Origin: Microbacterium sp. zg-B185
GTDB lineage: Bacteria; Actinomycetota; Actinomycetes; Actinomycetales; Microbacteriaceae
Length of the DNA stretch: 64,000 nucleotides
Reading direction: 5' to 3'
NCBI RefSeq assembly: GCF_030246885.1
Contig: NZ_CP126739.1
Coordinates: 2,604,001 to 2,668,000, forward strand
Part shown: positions 8,112-16,469 of the stretch, piece by piece
Position numbering within the stretch: the stretch's first letter is position 1
How the letters are laid out: each line of letters opens with the position of its first letter
Program-made: the position numbers and the translations under genes
Notes under the pieces: generated by a model
Told to the model about the DNA's origin: nothing
What the model saw: the letters and a program-made list of their open reading frames with translations, nothing else
The model's database searches: none

Positions 8112-8219
8112 GCGCTGTGGTGCTCCTGAGATATCGGCTCTGCTGGGGGCAGGACGAACCAGTACATCACGCGACCCGGCGGGCGAGCGCTTATCGTTAC
8201 GCTGCGTTTCGCCGCCGCC

Positions 8220-9266
8220 TCAGCCGGGCACTCCGGCACGCAGCTCGGCGAACACGTCAGCGGCGTCGTCGTGGCGGGTCAGCGCGGCGGACTGACCCGC
8301 CCACAAGGACAGCAACTCCCCGCGGTCCTGCGCGGCCGCCTCGGCGCGGAAGGCTCCGGTCAACCAGTTCTGTGCCGGGAACGGGGCGATCAGGCCGCCG
8401 GTCTCGATCTCGCGCATCGCGTGATTCGGGATGCCGCGGGCCAGGCGGCCGCTCATCGCCCGGGTCAGCACCGTAGCGGTGTCGTCCGCGGCGGCGATGG
8501 CGGTGCGGTGTGCATCCGGAACGGCCGACTGGCGGGTGCGCAGGAATGCCGTGCCCACCTGAACGCCGACGGCGCCGAGCGCGAACGCCGCCGCGACGCC
8601 GCGCCGGTCGGCGATGCCGCCGGCCGCGATCACCGGCACGCCGACGGCGTCGGCGACCTGAGGCAGGAGTGAGAACAGCCCGACCAGCGACTGCTCGGCG
8701 GGGCGCAGGAACGACACCCGGTGCCCGGCCGCCTCCATCCCGCTGGCGACGATGGCGTCCACGCCCGCCTCGTGCAGTGCCCTGGCTTCGGCGACGGTGG
8801 TCGCGGTGGCCAGCACGACCATTCCGCGCCGATGCGCACGGGCGATCACCTCGGCAGCGGGCACGCCGAAGACGAAGCTGACGACGGCAGGTGCGGCATC
8901 CAGCACGGCGTCGAACTGGTCATCGAAGGAAGGCAGGAAGGCCGCCGGCGGTGTCGGAGCGGGCATCCCCACGTCGGCGTACAGCGGCGCCAGGACATCC
9001 AGGAACCGCTGCAGGTCCAGGTCCGCCGGTGTCACTTCGTCGCCGGTCGGCACCCACAAGTTGACGGCGAACGGCCGGTCGGTGGCGGCGCGCAGTCCGG
9101 TGATGACGGCGTGGATGCGCTCGGGTGGGTACCCGTACAGCCCGAACGAGCCGAGACCGCCGCTGTCGCTCACCAGCGCGGTCAGCTCGACCGACGACGC
9201 CCCGCCGAAGGGCCCGAGCACGATCGGCTCGTCGATCCCCAGCAGGTCTTGCAGTGTGGCGGGCAT
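8220..9266 (-). CDS. Nitronate monooxygenase (2-nitropropane dioxygenase family)
   Basis: A 348-residue FMN-dependent TIM-barrel protein. It begins D-E-P-I-V-L-G-P-F-G-G and contains D-A-I-V-A-S-G-M-E-A-A-G-H with the catalytic histidine. The phosphate-binding loop is V-I-A-A-G-G-I-A-D-R-R-G-V-A-A-A-F-A-L-G-A, followed by G-T-A-F-L-R-T. It oxidises alkyl nitronates such as propionate 3-nitronate in the cytoplasm. The ATG at 9266 starts at the conserved M-P-A-T-L; the longer upstream reading frame is Arg-rich and unlikely to be translated. It stands alone between the ABC importer and the ribosomal block. Confidence 0.88.
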   Translation of the reverse strand: MPATLQDLLGIDEPIVLGPFGGASSVELTALVSDSGGLGSFGLYGYPPERIHAVITGLRAATDRPFAVNLWVPTGDEVTPADLDLQRFLDVLAPLYADVGMPAPTPPAAFLPSFDDQFDAVLDAAPAVVSFVFGVPAAEVIARAHRRGMVVLATATTVAEARALHEAGVDAIVASGMEAAGHRVSFLRPAEQSLVGLFSLLPQVADAVGVPVIAAGGIADRRGVAAAFALGAVGVQVGTAFLRTRQSAVPDAHRTAIAAADDTATVLTRAMSGRLARGIPNHAMREIETGGLIAPFPAQNWLTGAFRAEAAAQDRGELLSLWAGQSAALTRHDDAADVFAELRAGVPG

Positions 9267-9375
9267 GGCGGCCGTCCTCTCGCGGTGCGGATCCTCCGAC
9301 GGTACGCCGCAGCCGCGCGCCGCGCGCGGTTGCGACGGGCCGCCGCACCGGCGGGGGCACACCCGTGGCGGACGA

Positions 9376-9410
9376 CGAAGGGGTCCCGCCGAATCGGCGG
9401 GACCCCTTCG
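9376..9410 (-). terminator. Terminator of rplK-rplA
   Basis: A perfect 16-bp stem (9376-9391 with 9395-9410) with a 3-base loop lies 45 bases beyond the rplA stop codon. It is one of the strongest hairpins in the window. Confidence 0.8.
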
Positions 9411-9455
9411 TGCAGTCGCACGCGGAGCCTGGGCTGCGCGTGCGAGAGCGGGTGT

Positions 9456-10145
9456 CTACAGCGAGTTGACATCCAGCGGGATGCCGGGGCCGAACGTGGT
9501 CGACACGGCGCCCTTCTGGATGTAGCGGCCCTTCGAGCTGGACGGCTTGAGGCGGATGATCTCCTCGAGCGCAGCCTTGATGTTCTCGTCGAGCTGGTCG
9601 GCCGAGAACGAGGCCTTGCCCACCACGAAGTGCACGTTGGCGTGCTTGTCGACGCGGAACTCGATCTTTCCGCCCTTGATCTCCTCGACGGCCTTGGCCG
9701 GGTTGGGGGTCACGGTGCCGGTCTTCGGGTTCGGCATCAGGCCGCGGGGACCCAGGACCTTGCCGAGACGACCGACCTGGCCCATGAGCTCAGGGGTGGC
9801 CACGGCGGCATCGAAGTTGGTCCAGCCGTCGGCGACGCGCTGGATGAGCTCGGCGCCGCCGACCTCATCGGCACCTGCGGCGATCGCGGCTTCAGCGGCC
9901 GGGCCGGTCGCGAAGACGATCACTCGGGCGGTCTTGCCGGTTCCGTGCGGCAGGATGACGGTGCCGCGCACCATCTGGTCCGCCTTGCGGGGGTCGACGG
10001 CGAGCTTCAGCGCGACCTCGACGGTCGAGTCGAACTTCGCCGAACCGGTCTCCTTCGCCAGGGCGACGGCCTCGGTGGGCGTGTAGAACTTGTCAGCCGC
10101 GATCTTCGCGGCGGCGGCCTGGTAGGCCTTGGACTTGGTAGCCAT
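9456..10145 (-). CDS. rplA: 50S ribosomal protein L1
   Basis: A 229-residue L1 of normal length. Diagnostic segments are [12 protein letters not shown] near the N-terminus, the 23S-binding [22 protein letters not shown], and [13 protein letters not shown]1 forms the stalk that handles E-site tRNA and represses its own operon by binding mRNA. It sits 14 bases after rplK with a purine-rich ribosome site. Confidence 0.98.
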   Translation of the reverse strand: MATKSKAYQAAAAKIAADKFYTPTEAVALAKETGSAKFDSTVEVALKLAVDPRKADQMVRGTVILPHGTGKTARVIVFATGPAAEAAIAAGADEVGGAELIQRVADGWTNFDAAVATPELMGQVGRLGKVLGPRGLMPNPKTGTVTPNPAKAVEEIKGGKIEFRVDKHANVHFVVGKASFSADQLDENIKAALEEIIRLKPSSSKGRYIQKGAVSTTFGPGIPLDVNSL

Positions 10146-10159
10146 GGTCGTTATCTCCC

Positions 10160-10591
10160 TCAGTCCTCAACCGTGATGCCCATGGAACGGGCGGTACCGG
10201 CGATGATCTTCGAGGCGGCCTCGAGGTCATTCGCGTTCAGGTCGGGCTGCTTGACCTCGGCGATCTCGCGCACCTGAGCCTTGGTGAGCTTTGCCACCTT
10301 GGTCGTGTGCGGGGTCGGCGAGCCCTTGGCCACGCCTGCGGCCTTCTTGATCAGCTCGGCCGCCGGCGGCGTCTTGAGGATGAACGTGAAGCTGCGGTCC
10401 TCGTAGACGGTGATCTCGACGGGGATGACGTTGCCACGCTGCGCCTCGGTGGCGGCGTTGTAGGCCTTGCAGAACTCCATGATGTTGACGCCGTGCTGAC
10501 CGAGCGCGGGCCCGATCGGCGGCGCCGGGTTGGCGGCGCCGGCTTTGATCTGGAGTTTGATCAGGCCGGTCACCTTCTTCTTGGGTGCCAT
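10160..10591 (-). CDS. rplK: 50S ribosomal protein L11
   Basis: A 143-residue L11 of normal length. The N-terminal domain has [23 protein letters not shown], the thiostrepton-facing segment. The C-terminal RNA-binding domain ends [13 protein letters not shown]. It forms the base of the GTPase-associated centre. It is followed at once by rplA and preceded by a 188-base gap with a hairpin and a palindromic repeat, so rplKA may be partly independent of nusG. Confidence 0.98.
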   Translation of the reverse strand: MAPKKKVTGLIKLQIKAGAANPAPPIGPALGQHGVNIMEFCKAYNAATEAQRGNVIPVEITVYEDRSFTFILKTPPAAELIKKAAGVAKGSPTPHTTKVAKLTKAQVREIAEVKQPDLNANDLEAASKIIAGTARSMGITVED

Positions 10592-10665
10592 TTCCTTTTC
10601 CTTTCATCGAGCGGATGCCGCGGCATCCGTTCTCCCGCACACTCGGCGTCTCCGAGCCGCGGTTC

Positions 10666-10683
10666 TCCCCGGTGAACCGGGGA
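10666..10683 (-). terminator. Hairpin in the nusG-rplK gap
   Basis: Inverted 7-mers TCCCCGG / CCGGGGA with a TGAA loop lie downstream of nusG. It may terminate or attenuate the secE-nusG transcript before rplK. Confidence 0.4.
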
Positions 10684-10694
10684 AGTCTCTATTG

Positions 10695-10729
10695 GGTTTC
10701 GATACGCGCGCTTCGCGCGCTACTCAACC
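10695..10729. repeat. REP-like intergenic palindrome
   Basis: A 35-bp imperfect palindrome. Its centre CGCGCG-CTT-CGCGCG (10705-10719) is flanked by GGTTTCGATA on the left and TACTCAACC on the right, which are nearly complementary. From memory, similar palindromes with a GCGCGC core between GGTTTCGA and CTCAACC are dispersed in Microbacteriaceae genomes; no second copy exists in this window. It lies between nusG and rplK. Confidence 0.55.
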
Positions 10730-10779
10730 TTGACCCGATCGCGCATCAACCCTGCTTCGCAGAATTGATCCGCGCCGCG

Positions 10780-11988
10780 TCAAAGCTTCGTGACCTGATC
10801 GAACGACAGCTCGACCGGCGTCTCGCGCTCGAAAAGGGAGACCAGGACCGTGAGCTTTCCGCTCTCGGGCTTGATCTCGCTGATCGTGCCGGGCAGACCC
10901 GCGAACGAGCCTTCCTTGATCGTGATGGTCTCGCCGACCTCGAAGTCGACCTCGGCGGGGATGCTGCGTGCGACGGCGTGGCCGCCCTTGGCAGCGGCGC
11001 CCTTGGCGGGTGCGACTTCCTTGATCTCGACGAGGCTCTTGAGCATGTTGAAGGACTCTTCGAACCGCAGCGGCGTCGGGTTGTGCGCGTTGCCGACGAA
11101 GCCGGTCACGCCCGGCGTGTGCCGCACGACAGACCAGGTGTCCTCGTTCAGCTCCATGCGCACGAGCACATAGCCGGGGATCCGGACGCGCGTGACCATC
11201 TTGCGCTGTCCGTTCTTGATCTCGACGACGTCCTCCATCGGGACCTCGACCTGGTAGATGTCGTCTTCGACCTCGAGCGTGGACTTGCGCTGCTCGATGT
11301 TCGCCTTCACCTTGCGCTCGAATCCGGCGTACGAGTGGATGACGTACCACTTGCCCGGGAGGCTGCGCAGCTCGGCGCGGAACGCCTCGTACGGGTCTTC
11401 CTCGCCGTCCTCGGTGTCGCCGTCCTCGGTGTCGCCGTCCTCGGCGACCGCGCCGGCGGTGTCCACCGCGTCCGCATCGTCAGCGTCTTCGGCGTCTGCC
11501 GCGTCGAGGTCGGGCTCGACGGTGGCGGCATCGGCCGGGCTGACGGATGCTTCGACCTCGTCGACGACCTCTGCTGCGGCATCCACCTCGGCGACGAACT
11601 CCGCGTCCAGCACGGGCTCATCCTCGTCGCCGTTGATGTCGGGACCGTCGTACGGGGTCACGTCATCGGCGTGGTCGGCCGCGTACTCGGCGACCTCGTC
11701 GGCGAGCGAATCGGTCAGCACCTCAGCGGCCGCTTCGGCCTCGTCGGCCTTGTCGATGTGCAGAGCGTCGTTCACGATTGCGTCCGCCTCCGGATCGTCG
11801 ATGTCGATGTCGTCCAGATCCGAGAGGTCTTCTTCCTCGTCGTCGACGATGTGCACGGCCAGGTGTTCGGCCGGCGTGTTGGCACGGTCCTCCTGGGCGA
11901 GGATGCTGCCCTCCTGGGCTTCGTCGTCCTCGGACGACTGCTCAGCGGCGGTCGCCCAGTCGGCGTCGTCTACATATCTTTCAGACAA
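10780..11988 (-). CDS. nusG: Transcription termination/antitermination protein NusG with long acidic N-terminus
   Basis: A 402-residue NusG. The NGN domain begins near residue 212 ([16 protein letters not shown]) and includes M-E-D-V-V-E-I and the [10 protein letters not shown] core. The C-terminal KOW domain has [16 protein letters not shown]. The first roughly 205 residues are extremely Asp/Glu/Ala-rich, low complexity, and include tandem E-D-G-D-T repeats; typical NusG is about 180 residues and mycobacterial ones about 240. The start codon is TTG at 11988 with a GGAAG upstream. NusG binds RNA polymerase and couples it to the ribosome or Rho. It is downstream of secE, as in most bacteria. 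Confidence 0.95.
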   Translation of the reverse strand: MSERYVDDADWATAAEQSSEDDEAQEGSILAQEDRANTPAEHLAVHIVDDEEEDLSDLDDIDIDDPEADAIVNDALHIDKADEAEAAAEVLTDSLADEVAEYAADHADDVTPYDGPDINGDEDEPVLDAEFVAEVDAAAEVVDEVEASVSPADAATVEPDLDAADAEDADDADAVDTAGAVAEDGDTEDGDTEDGEEDPYEAFRAELRSLPGKWYVIHSYAGFERKVKANIEQRKSTLEVEDDIYQVEVPMEDVVEIKNGQRKMVTRVRIPGYVLVRMELNEDTWSVVRHTPGVTGFVGNAHNPTPLRFEESFNMLKSLVEIKEVAPAKGAAAKGGHAVARSIPAEVDFEVGETITIKEGSFAGLPGTISEIKPESGKLTVLVSLFERETPVELSFDQVTKL

Positions 11989-12053
11989 TTGCGTTCTCTT
12001 CCGTTTCGTGGGCGTCGGATTCAGCGATCCGCCCCGCGGTGCAACTCAAGTGG

Positions 12054-12317
12054 TCAGGCGGGAACGCCGAAGACGACGGTCGTCACCCAGACGAACAGCA
12101 GGTCCAGGCCGTAGACCAGCGCCATCATCACGACCACGAACCCGAGCACGACGCCCGTGTACTTGATCAGCTCTTGGCGCGTCGGCGTGACGACCTTGCG
12201 GAGTTCGGCGAACACCTGACGGACGAACAGCGCGATGCGAGCGAAGACGTTCGGCTTCTTCGTGCGGGGCGCGCCGCCCGAAGCGACGACCTCGCCCTTC
12301 GGCTCGTCTTGGATCAT
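12054..12317 (-). CDS. secE: Preprotein translocase subunit SecE
   Basis: An 87-residue SecE. A short charged N-terminus precedes the conserved cytoplasmic helix F-V-R-Q-V-F-A-E-L-R-K-V-V-T-P-T-R-Q-E-L, then one transmembrane helix (G-V-V-L-G-F-V-V-V-M-M-A-L-V-Y-G). It clamps the SecY channel. ATG 12317 is used here; a GTG nine bases upstream (12326), preceded by GGAAGG, is an equally possible start. It is followed by nusG and preceded by tRNA-Trp. Confidence 0.95.
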   Translation of the reverse strand: MIQDEPKGEVVASGGAPRTKKPNVFARIALFVRQVFAELRKVVTPTRQELIKYTGVVLGFVVVMMALVYGLDLLFVWVTTVVFGVPA

Positions 12318-12362
12318 CGAACCCACCTGATTACCTTCCGTGTGTCAGCTTCGGCTGACGCG

Positions 12363-12435
<73 letters not shown>

Positions 12436-12581
12436 AGAGGCCTGCGGCCTCAGGATGCCTGCACACTCGCACCGCGACCTGTATGAAAGGGAGCAGGCCC
12501 GGACAGCGGGCACGGCGAAAGAATGCAGACTTCAACTGCTCATTCCAGTGTACGGCATGGGCTGGATGCGGGCGAACCGCG

Positions 12582-12605
12582 GGCCGGGTCCGCGCGGACC
12601 CGGCC
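12582..12605 (-). terminator. Terminator of the aldehyde dehydrogenase gene
   Basis: A perfect 10-bp stem GGCCGGGTCC / GGACCCGGCC with a GCGC loop lies 6 bases beyond the stop codon at 12612. Confidence 0.75.
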
Positions 12606-12611
12606 GGGCGC

Positions 12612-13979
12612 TCACGCGCCGACGCGGACCAGCTTCTTGTTCACGAACTCGTCCGCCGCGAGCAGCCCCATCTCCCGGCCGGTGCCGCTGCGCTTGACAC
12701 CGCCGAACGGCAGCTCCGGCGAGTCCGCGAGCACGAGGTTCACGTAGACCATGCCGGCCTCGATGCGGTCCGCGACCCGCTGCGCCTGATCCTGGTCGGT
12801 GGTGAACACGTAGGAGCCGAGCCCGAACGGGGTGTCGTTGGCGATCCGGACGGCATCCTCCTCGTCGGCCGCGCGGTACACGATGCCCACGGGTCCGAAG
12901 AACTCTTCGCGGTACGCGTCCATCTCGGGTGTCACATCGGTGAGCACCGTCGCGGGATAGAACGCGCCGTCACGCGAGCCTCCGGCCACCAGCGTCGCGC
13001 CCTGCGCGACCGCCTTCTCGACCTGCTCTTCGAGGCGCTCCGCGGCCGCCAGGGACGACAGCGGACCCAGCACGGTGTCCTCGGCGAACGGATCGCCTAG
13101 CTTGGACCCGGTCATGACGGCGGTGAACTTCTCCAGGAACGGCTGGTACAGCTCGTCGGCGACGATGAAGCGTTTGGCCGCGTTGCAGGACTGGCCGGTG
13201 TTGTCCAGACGCGCGTCCGCGGCGGCCTGGACGGCGGCATCCAGATCATCGGTGGAGAGCAGGATGAACGGGTCCGATCCGCCGAGTTCCAGGACGACCT
13301 TCTTGAGGTTGCGTCCGGCGACCTCCGCGACGGCCGCACCGGCACGCTCCGACCCGGTGACCGACACGCCGTGCACGCGGGGGTCGGCGATCACCTCGGC
13401 GGCCTGCTCGTTGGTCAGGTACAGGTTGGTGTACGCGCCCTCGGGGAAGCCGGCATCGTGGTACATCGTCTCGATCGCGGCGGAGGACTCCGGGCACTGG
13501 CCGGCATGCTTGAGCAGGATCGGGTTGCCGATCAGCAGGTTGGGTGCGGCGAACCGGGCCACCTGGTAGTACGGGAAGTTCCACGGCATGATCCCCAGCA
13601 GCACGCCCAGCGGCGAGCGGCGGATCACCGCGGTCCCCTCTCCGAGGATGTCGATCGGCTGATCCGCCATGATCCGCTCGGCATTGTCCGCGTAGAACTC
13701 GGTGATGTCGGCGGCGAAGTCCACCTCGGCGACGGCCGCGGCGAGGGGCTTGCCCATCTCGCGCACGATGATCGCGCCGAGGTCGTCGCGCCGCTCGCGG
13801 TGAAGCTCGGCGACCCGCCGCAGCAGCGCGGCGCGTTCGGCGACGGTGGAGGTGCGCGCCCAGCCTCGGGATGCCGCGTCCGCGGCCGCCAGCGCCTGCT
13901 CGAGTTCCGCGTCCGTCGCGACGGGGTAGGTGGCCAGGGTCTCGCCGGTGGCCGGGTTGACGACTGCGTAGTCGCTCAT
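12612..13979 (-). CDS. NAD(P)-dependent succinate-semialdehyde dehydrogenase (GabD1-like)
   Basis: A 455-residue aldehyde dehydrogenase, full length for the family. Visible motifs are M-P-W-N-F-P in the active-site pocket, V-T-G-S-E-R-A-G for cofactor binding, V-L-E-L-G-G-S-D-P-F with the general-base glutamate, N-T-G-Q-S-C-N-A-A-K-R-F with the catalytic cysteine, and E-E-F-F-G-P-V. The L-G-G-S-D-P-F and G-Q-S-C-x-A-A-K-R-F context resembles mycobacterial GabD1. With putrescine oxidase and GabT in the same cluster, it should oxidise succinate semialdehyde to succinate. It may also handle 4-aminobutyraldehyde, since no separate dehydrogenase for that step is present here. Confidence 0.88.
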   Translation of the reverse strand: MSDYAVVNPATGETLATYPVATDAELEQALAAADAASRGWARTSTVAERAALLRRVAELHRERRDDLGAIIVREMGKPLAAAVAEVDFAADITEFYADNAERIMADQPIDILGEGTAVIRRSPLGVLLGIMPWNFPYYQVARFAAPNLLIGNPILLKHAGQCPESSAAIETMYHDAGFPEGAYTNLYLTNEQAAEVIADPRVHGVSVTGSERAGAAVAEVAGRNLKKVVLELGGSDPFILLSTDDLDAAVQAAADARLDNTGQSCNAAKRFIVADELYQPFLEKFTAVMTGSKLGDPFAEDTVLGPLSSLAAAERLEEQVEKAVAQGATLVAGGSRDGAFYPATVLTDVTPEMDAYREEFFGPVGIVYRAADEEDAVRIANDTPFGLGSYVFTTDQDQAQRVADRIEAGMVYVNLVLADSPELPFGGVKRSGTGREMGLLAADEFVNKKLVRVGA

Positions 13980-14019
13980 GGTTTCTCCTTCGCTGATGTG
14001 TCGGGTCTTCGGGGGCCGG

Positions 14020-15585
14020 CTAGCGGCGGCGGCGGCGCAGGCTCGCGGGGGCGTCCATCGAGAGCGTCTCGCCTCGGAAATAGGCCGGCCGCCTGATCGC
14101 CTGCCAGATCATGATGATGATCCCCAGACCGATGATGGCCACGCCGAGCACGAACACGCTGCCCAGCCCGAACCATTCCGTCCCGCTGCCGTAATCGGGG
14201 TCCATGCTCTCGACGAGCGTGATCCCGAACAGGATCAGCAGGATGACTCCGCCCACCAGCGGGAACAGCAGGGTGAAGAACGCGTTGCGGACCGAGTCGA
14301 ACCACTGCTTGCGGAAATACCAGACGCACGCGAACGCGGTGATGCCGTAGTAGAAGCAGATCATCAAGCCGAGGGTCGTGATCGTGTCCCACAGGACGTT
14401 CTCGTTGACGAATCGCATGATCGTGTAGAACACCGACGCCACGATGGCAGAGACGATCGTCGCGAACCCCGGGGTGAAGAAGCGCGGGCTGACTTCGGCG
14501 AACCGTCGCGGCAGCGCCCCGTAGTGGCCCATCGCCAGCAGCGTGCGCGCGGGTGAGACGAAGGTCGACTGCAGCGAGGACGCGGAGCTGGTCAGCACCG
14601 CCAGCGAGACGAGGAAGGCGAGCGGGCCGAGAATCGGGCCGGACAGGAAGAAGAACACGTTCGCCTGGATGTCCTCGTTGCCCAGCCCCAGTCCTTCCGC
14701 GCCGGTCCCGGCGAACGCGAGCAGCGAGACCGAGATCAGCAGATACAGCACCACGATGGTGATGACCGTCAGCGTCGCCGCGCGGCCCGGGGTCTTCTCC
14801 GGGTCCCTGGTCTCCTCGTTCATGGTGAGGGTCACATCCCAGCCCCAGAAGATGAAGATCGACAGCGACAGACCGGCCACCACTGCCGTGAACGAGCCGA
14901 CCGCGAAGGGGTTGAACCAGGACAGCTCGACGGGGCTCGCGTCGAACGCGTTGCCCTGAGCGACGTGGACGAACGCCGCGACCGAGAAGATCACGAGCAC
15001 GACCACCTGGAAGCTGACCAGCACGTACTGCAGCTTCTGCGTGGTCTGCATGTCGCGGTAGGAGATCGTCGTGGCGCCGAGCATGAACAGCAGGCAGACC
15101 ACGACGTTGATGAACGGGTTGAACGCCAGCTCGGCGATCGAGCCGGGACTGCCGGCGATCTGGTCGATGAGCAGGAAGAGGAACTCGACGGCGATGCCGG
15201 CGAGGTTGGACAGCACCAGGATGGTCGCGGCGATCAGTCCCCATCCGGCCATCCAGCCCACCCATGGGCCGAAGGCGCGGGCAGCCCAGGTGAAGGACGT
15301 GCCGGCGTCCGGCATCCGTCGATTCAGCTCGCGATAGCCGAACGCCACCAGCAGCATCGGGATGAAACCGACCAGGATGATCGCCGGCACCTGGAACCCG
15401 ACCTCCGACACGGTCGGGCCCAGTGCCGCGGTGAGCGTGTACGCCGGCGCGATGCACGAGATGCCGATGACGACGGCGCCGATCAGACCGACGGTGCCGG
15501 CGCTCAGACCTTTCGAGGAGAGCCCGCCATCGCTCTGGGCGGCCGGCGCGGCAAGCGGCGGCGCAGCATCCGTGTCTTCGGTCAT
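14020..15585 (-). CDS. APC-family amino acid/polyamine permease
   Basis: A 521-residue membrane protein with about twelve transmembrane segments. It starts with a Pro/Ala-rich cytoplasmic tail, then G-T-V-G-L-I-G-A-V-V-I-G-I-S-C-I-A-P-A-Y-T-L-T, a typical APC first helix, and has Y-R-E-L-N-R-R-M-P-D-A-G-T-S-F-T-W near residue 100. Such carriers import amino acids or polyamines by proton exchange. Its start overlaps the stop of the stress-protein gene by 4 bases, so it is co-translated with the putrescine oxidase operon and probably imports putrescine or GABA. The substrate is inferred from context. Confidence 0.85.
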   Translation of the reverse strand: MTEDTDAAPPLAAPAAQSDGGLSSKGLSAGTVGLIGAVVIGISCIAPAYTLTAALGPTVSEVGFQVPAIILVGFIPMLLVAFGYRELNRRMPDAGTSFTWAARAFGPWVGWMAGWGLIAATILVLSNLAGIAVEFLFLLIDQIAGSPGSIAELAFNPFINVVVCLLFMLGATTISYRDMQTTQKLQYVLVSFQVVVLVIFSVAAFVHVAQGNAFDASPVELSWFNPFAVGSFTAVVAGLSLSIFIFWGWDVTLTMNEETRDPEKTPGRAATLTVITIVVLYLLISVSLLAFAGTGAEGLGLGNEDIQANVFFFLSGPILGPLAFLVSLAVLTSSASSLQSTFVSPARTLLAMGHYGALPRRFAEVSPRFFTPGFATIVSAIVASVFYTIMRFVNENVLWDTITTLGLMICFYYGITAFACVWYFRKQWFDSVRNAFFTLLFPLVGGVILLILFGITLVESMDPDYGSGTEWFGLGSVFVLGVAIIGLGIIIMIWQAIRRPAYFRGETLSMDAPASLRRRRR

Positions 15586-16469
15586 CGCGACGCTCCTTCC
15601 GCGGTCCGCGTGCGCGGCACCACGATCATGGGGACGGGCAGTTCGTGCAGCATCTTGGCGGCCGTGGAGCCGAGGAACAGCCGGCGCGGCTGCGCCAGGC
15701 GGCTCGAGGCGACGATGGCCAGCTCGCCGGGCTCCCAGCTGAGGTTCTGCACGGCGTCCTCGATGCTGTCCCCGCGGGCCACCACCGCCTCGGCCGCGCC
15801 GCCGTTGGCAAGCGCGGCCCGAGCCCGCGCGAGCACCTCATCCGCGTGCGCGGCACCGGCGATGCGGATGACACCGGTATCGACACTCGCCGGGAGGTCG
15901 ACCGTCACCAGGGAGAGCAGCCGCAGCTCCGCTCCGGTGGCCTCGGCGAGCGAGGTCGCCTCATGCAGCAGCGCGTCCGCGCCCGGGCGGGTCCCGATCG
16001 CGGCGGTGACGCGGGTGACGCCGATGGCCGGATCGACCCGGCGGGACCCCTCCGGTGCGAGGACGACCGGAACGCTCGAGGAGTGCAGCAGTTCGGTGGC
16101 CACCGACCCCAGGCGATGCCGTCCGCGGCGGCCGCCGTTGGCGGCGCCGACGACGATGTGCGTGGCACCGAACTCCTGCGCGGCCGCCTCCAGCCCCTCC
16201 GCGAAGGAGTCGGCGTAGCGGACGTTCGTGGTGACCGCAGTGCCTTCCGGGACGCCGGAGGCCGCGGCATCCAGCCAGGCGGCGGCCTTGTCCCTGAGGT
16301 AGCGGTCGTAGCTCGCATCGGGAGGCGTGATCACGCTGCGACCGTCGCTGGGCAGCACCACGACGACATCCAGCCCGGATCCGGATGCCGCGGCCAGGCG
16401 CGCACCGAGCGCGACGGCATCCTCACCGGCGTCCGTGGCGGTGTATCCGACGACGATGCGACCGCTCAT
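15582..16469 (-). CDS. Universal stress protein, tandem UspA domains
   Basis: A 295-residue protein with two UspA domains. The first starts R-I-V-V-G-Y-T-A-T-D-A-G-E-D-A and contains the ATP-binding pattern V-V-G-A-A-N-G-G followed by L-G-S-V-A. The second runs from about residue 150 and contains F-L-G-S-T-A-A-K-M-L-H. ATP-binding tandem USPs in actinobacteria are linked to stress and growth arrest. It overlaps both neighbours by ATGA (oxidase upstream, permease downstream), so it is locked into the operon. It might protect the cell from the hydrogen peroxide made by the oxidase; that is inference. Confidence 0.88.
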   Translation of the reverse strand: MSGRIVVGYTATDAGEDAVALGARLAAASGSGLDVVVVLPSDGRSVITPPDASYDRYLRDKAAAWLDAAASGVPEGTAVTTNVRYADSFAEGLEAAAQEFGATHIVVGAANGGRRGRHRLGSVATELLHSSSVPVVLAPEGSRRVDPAIGVTRVTAAIGTRPGADALLHEATSLAEATGAELRLLSLVTVDLPASVDTGVIRIAGAAHADEVLARARAALANGGAAEAVVARGDSIEDAVQNLSWEPGELAIVASSRLAQPRRLFLGSTAAKMLHELPVPMIVVPRTRTAEGASR

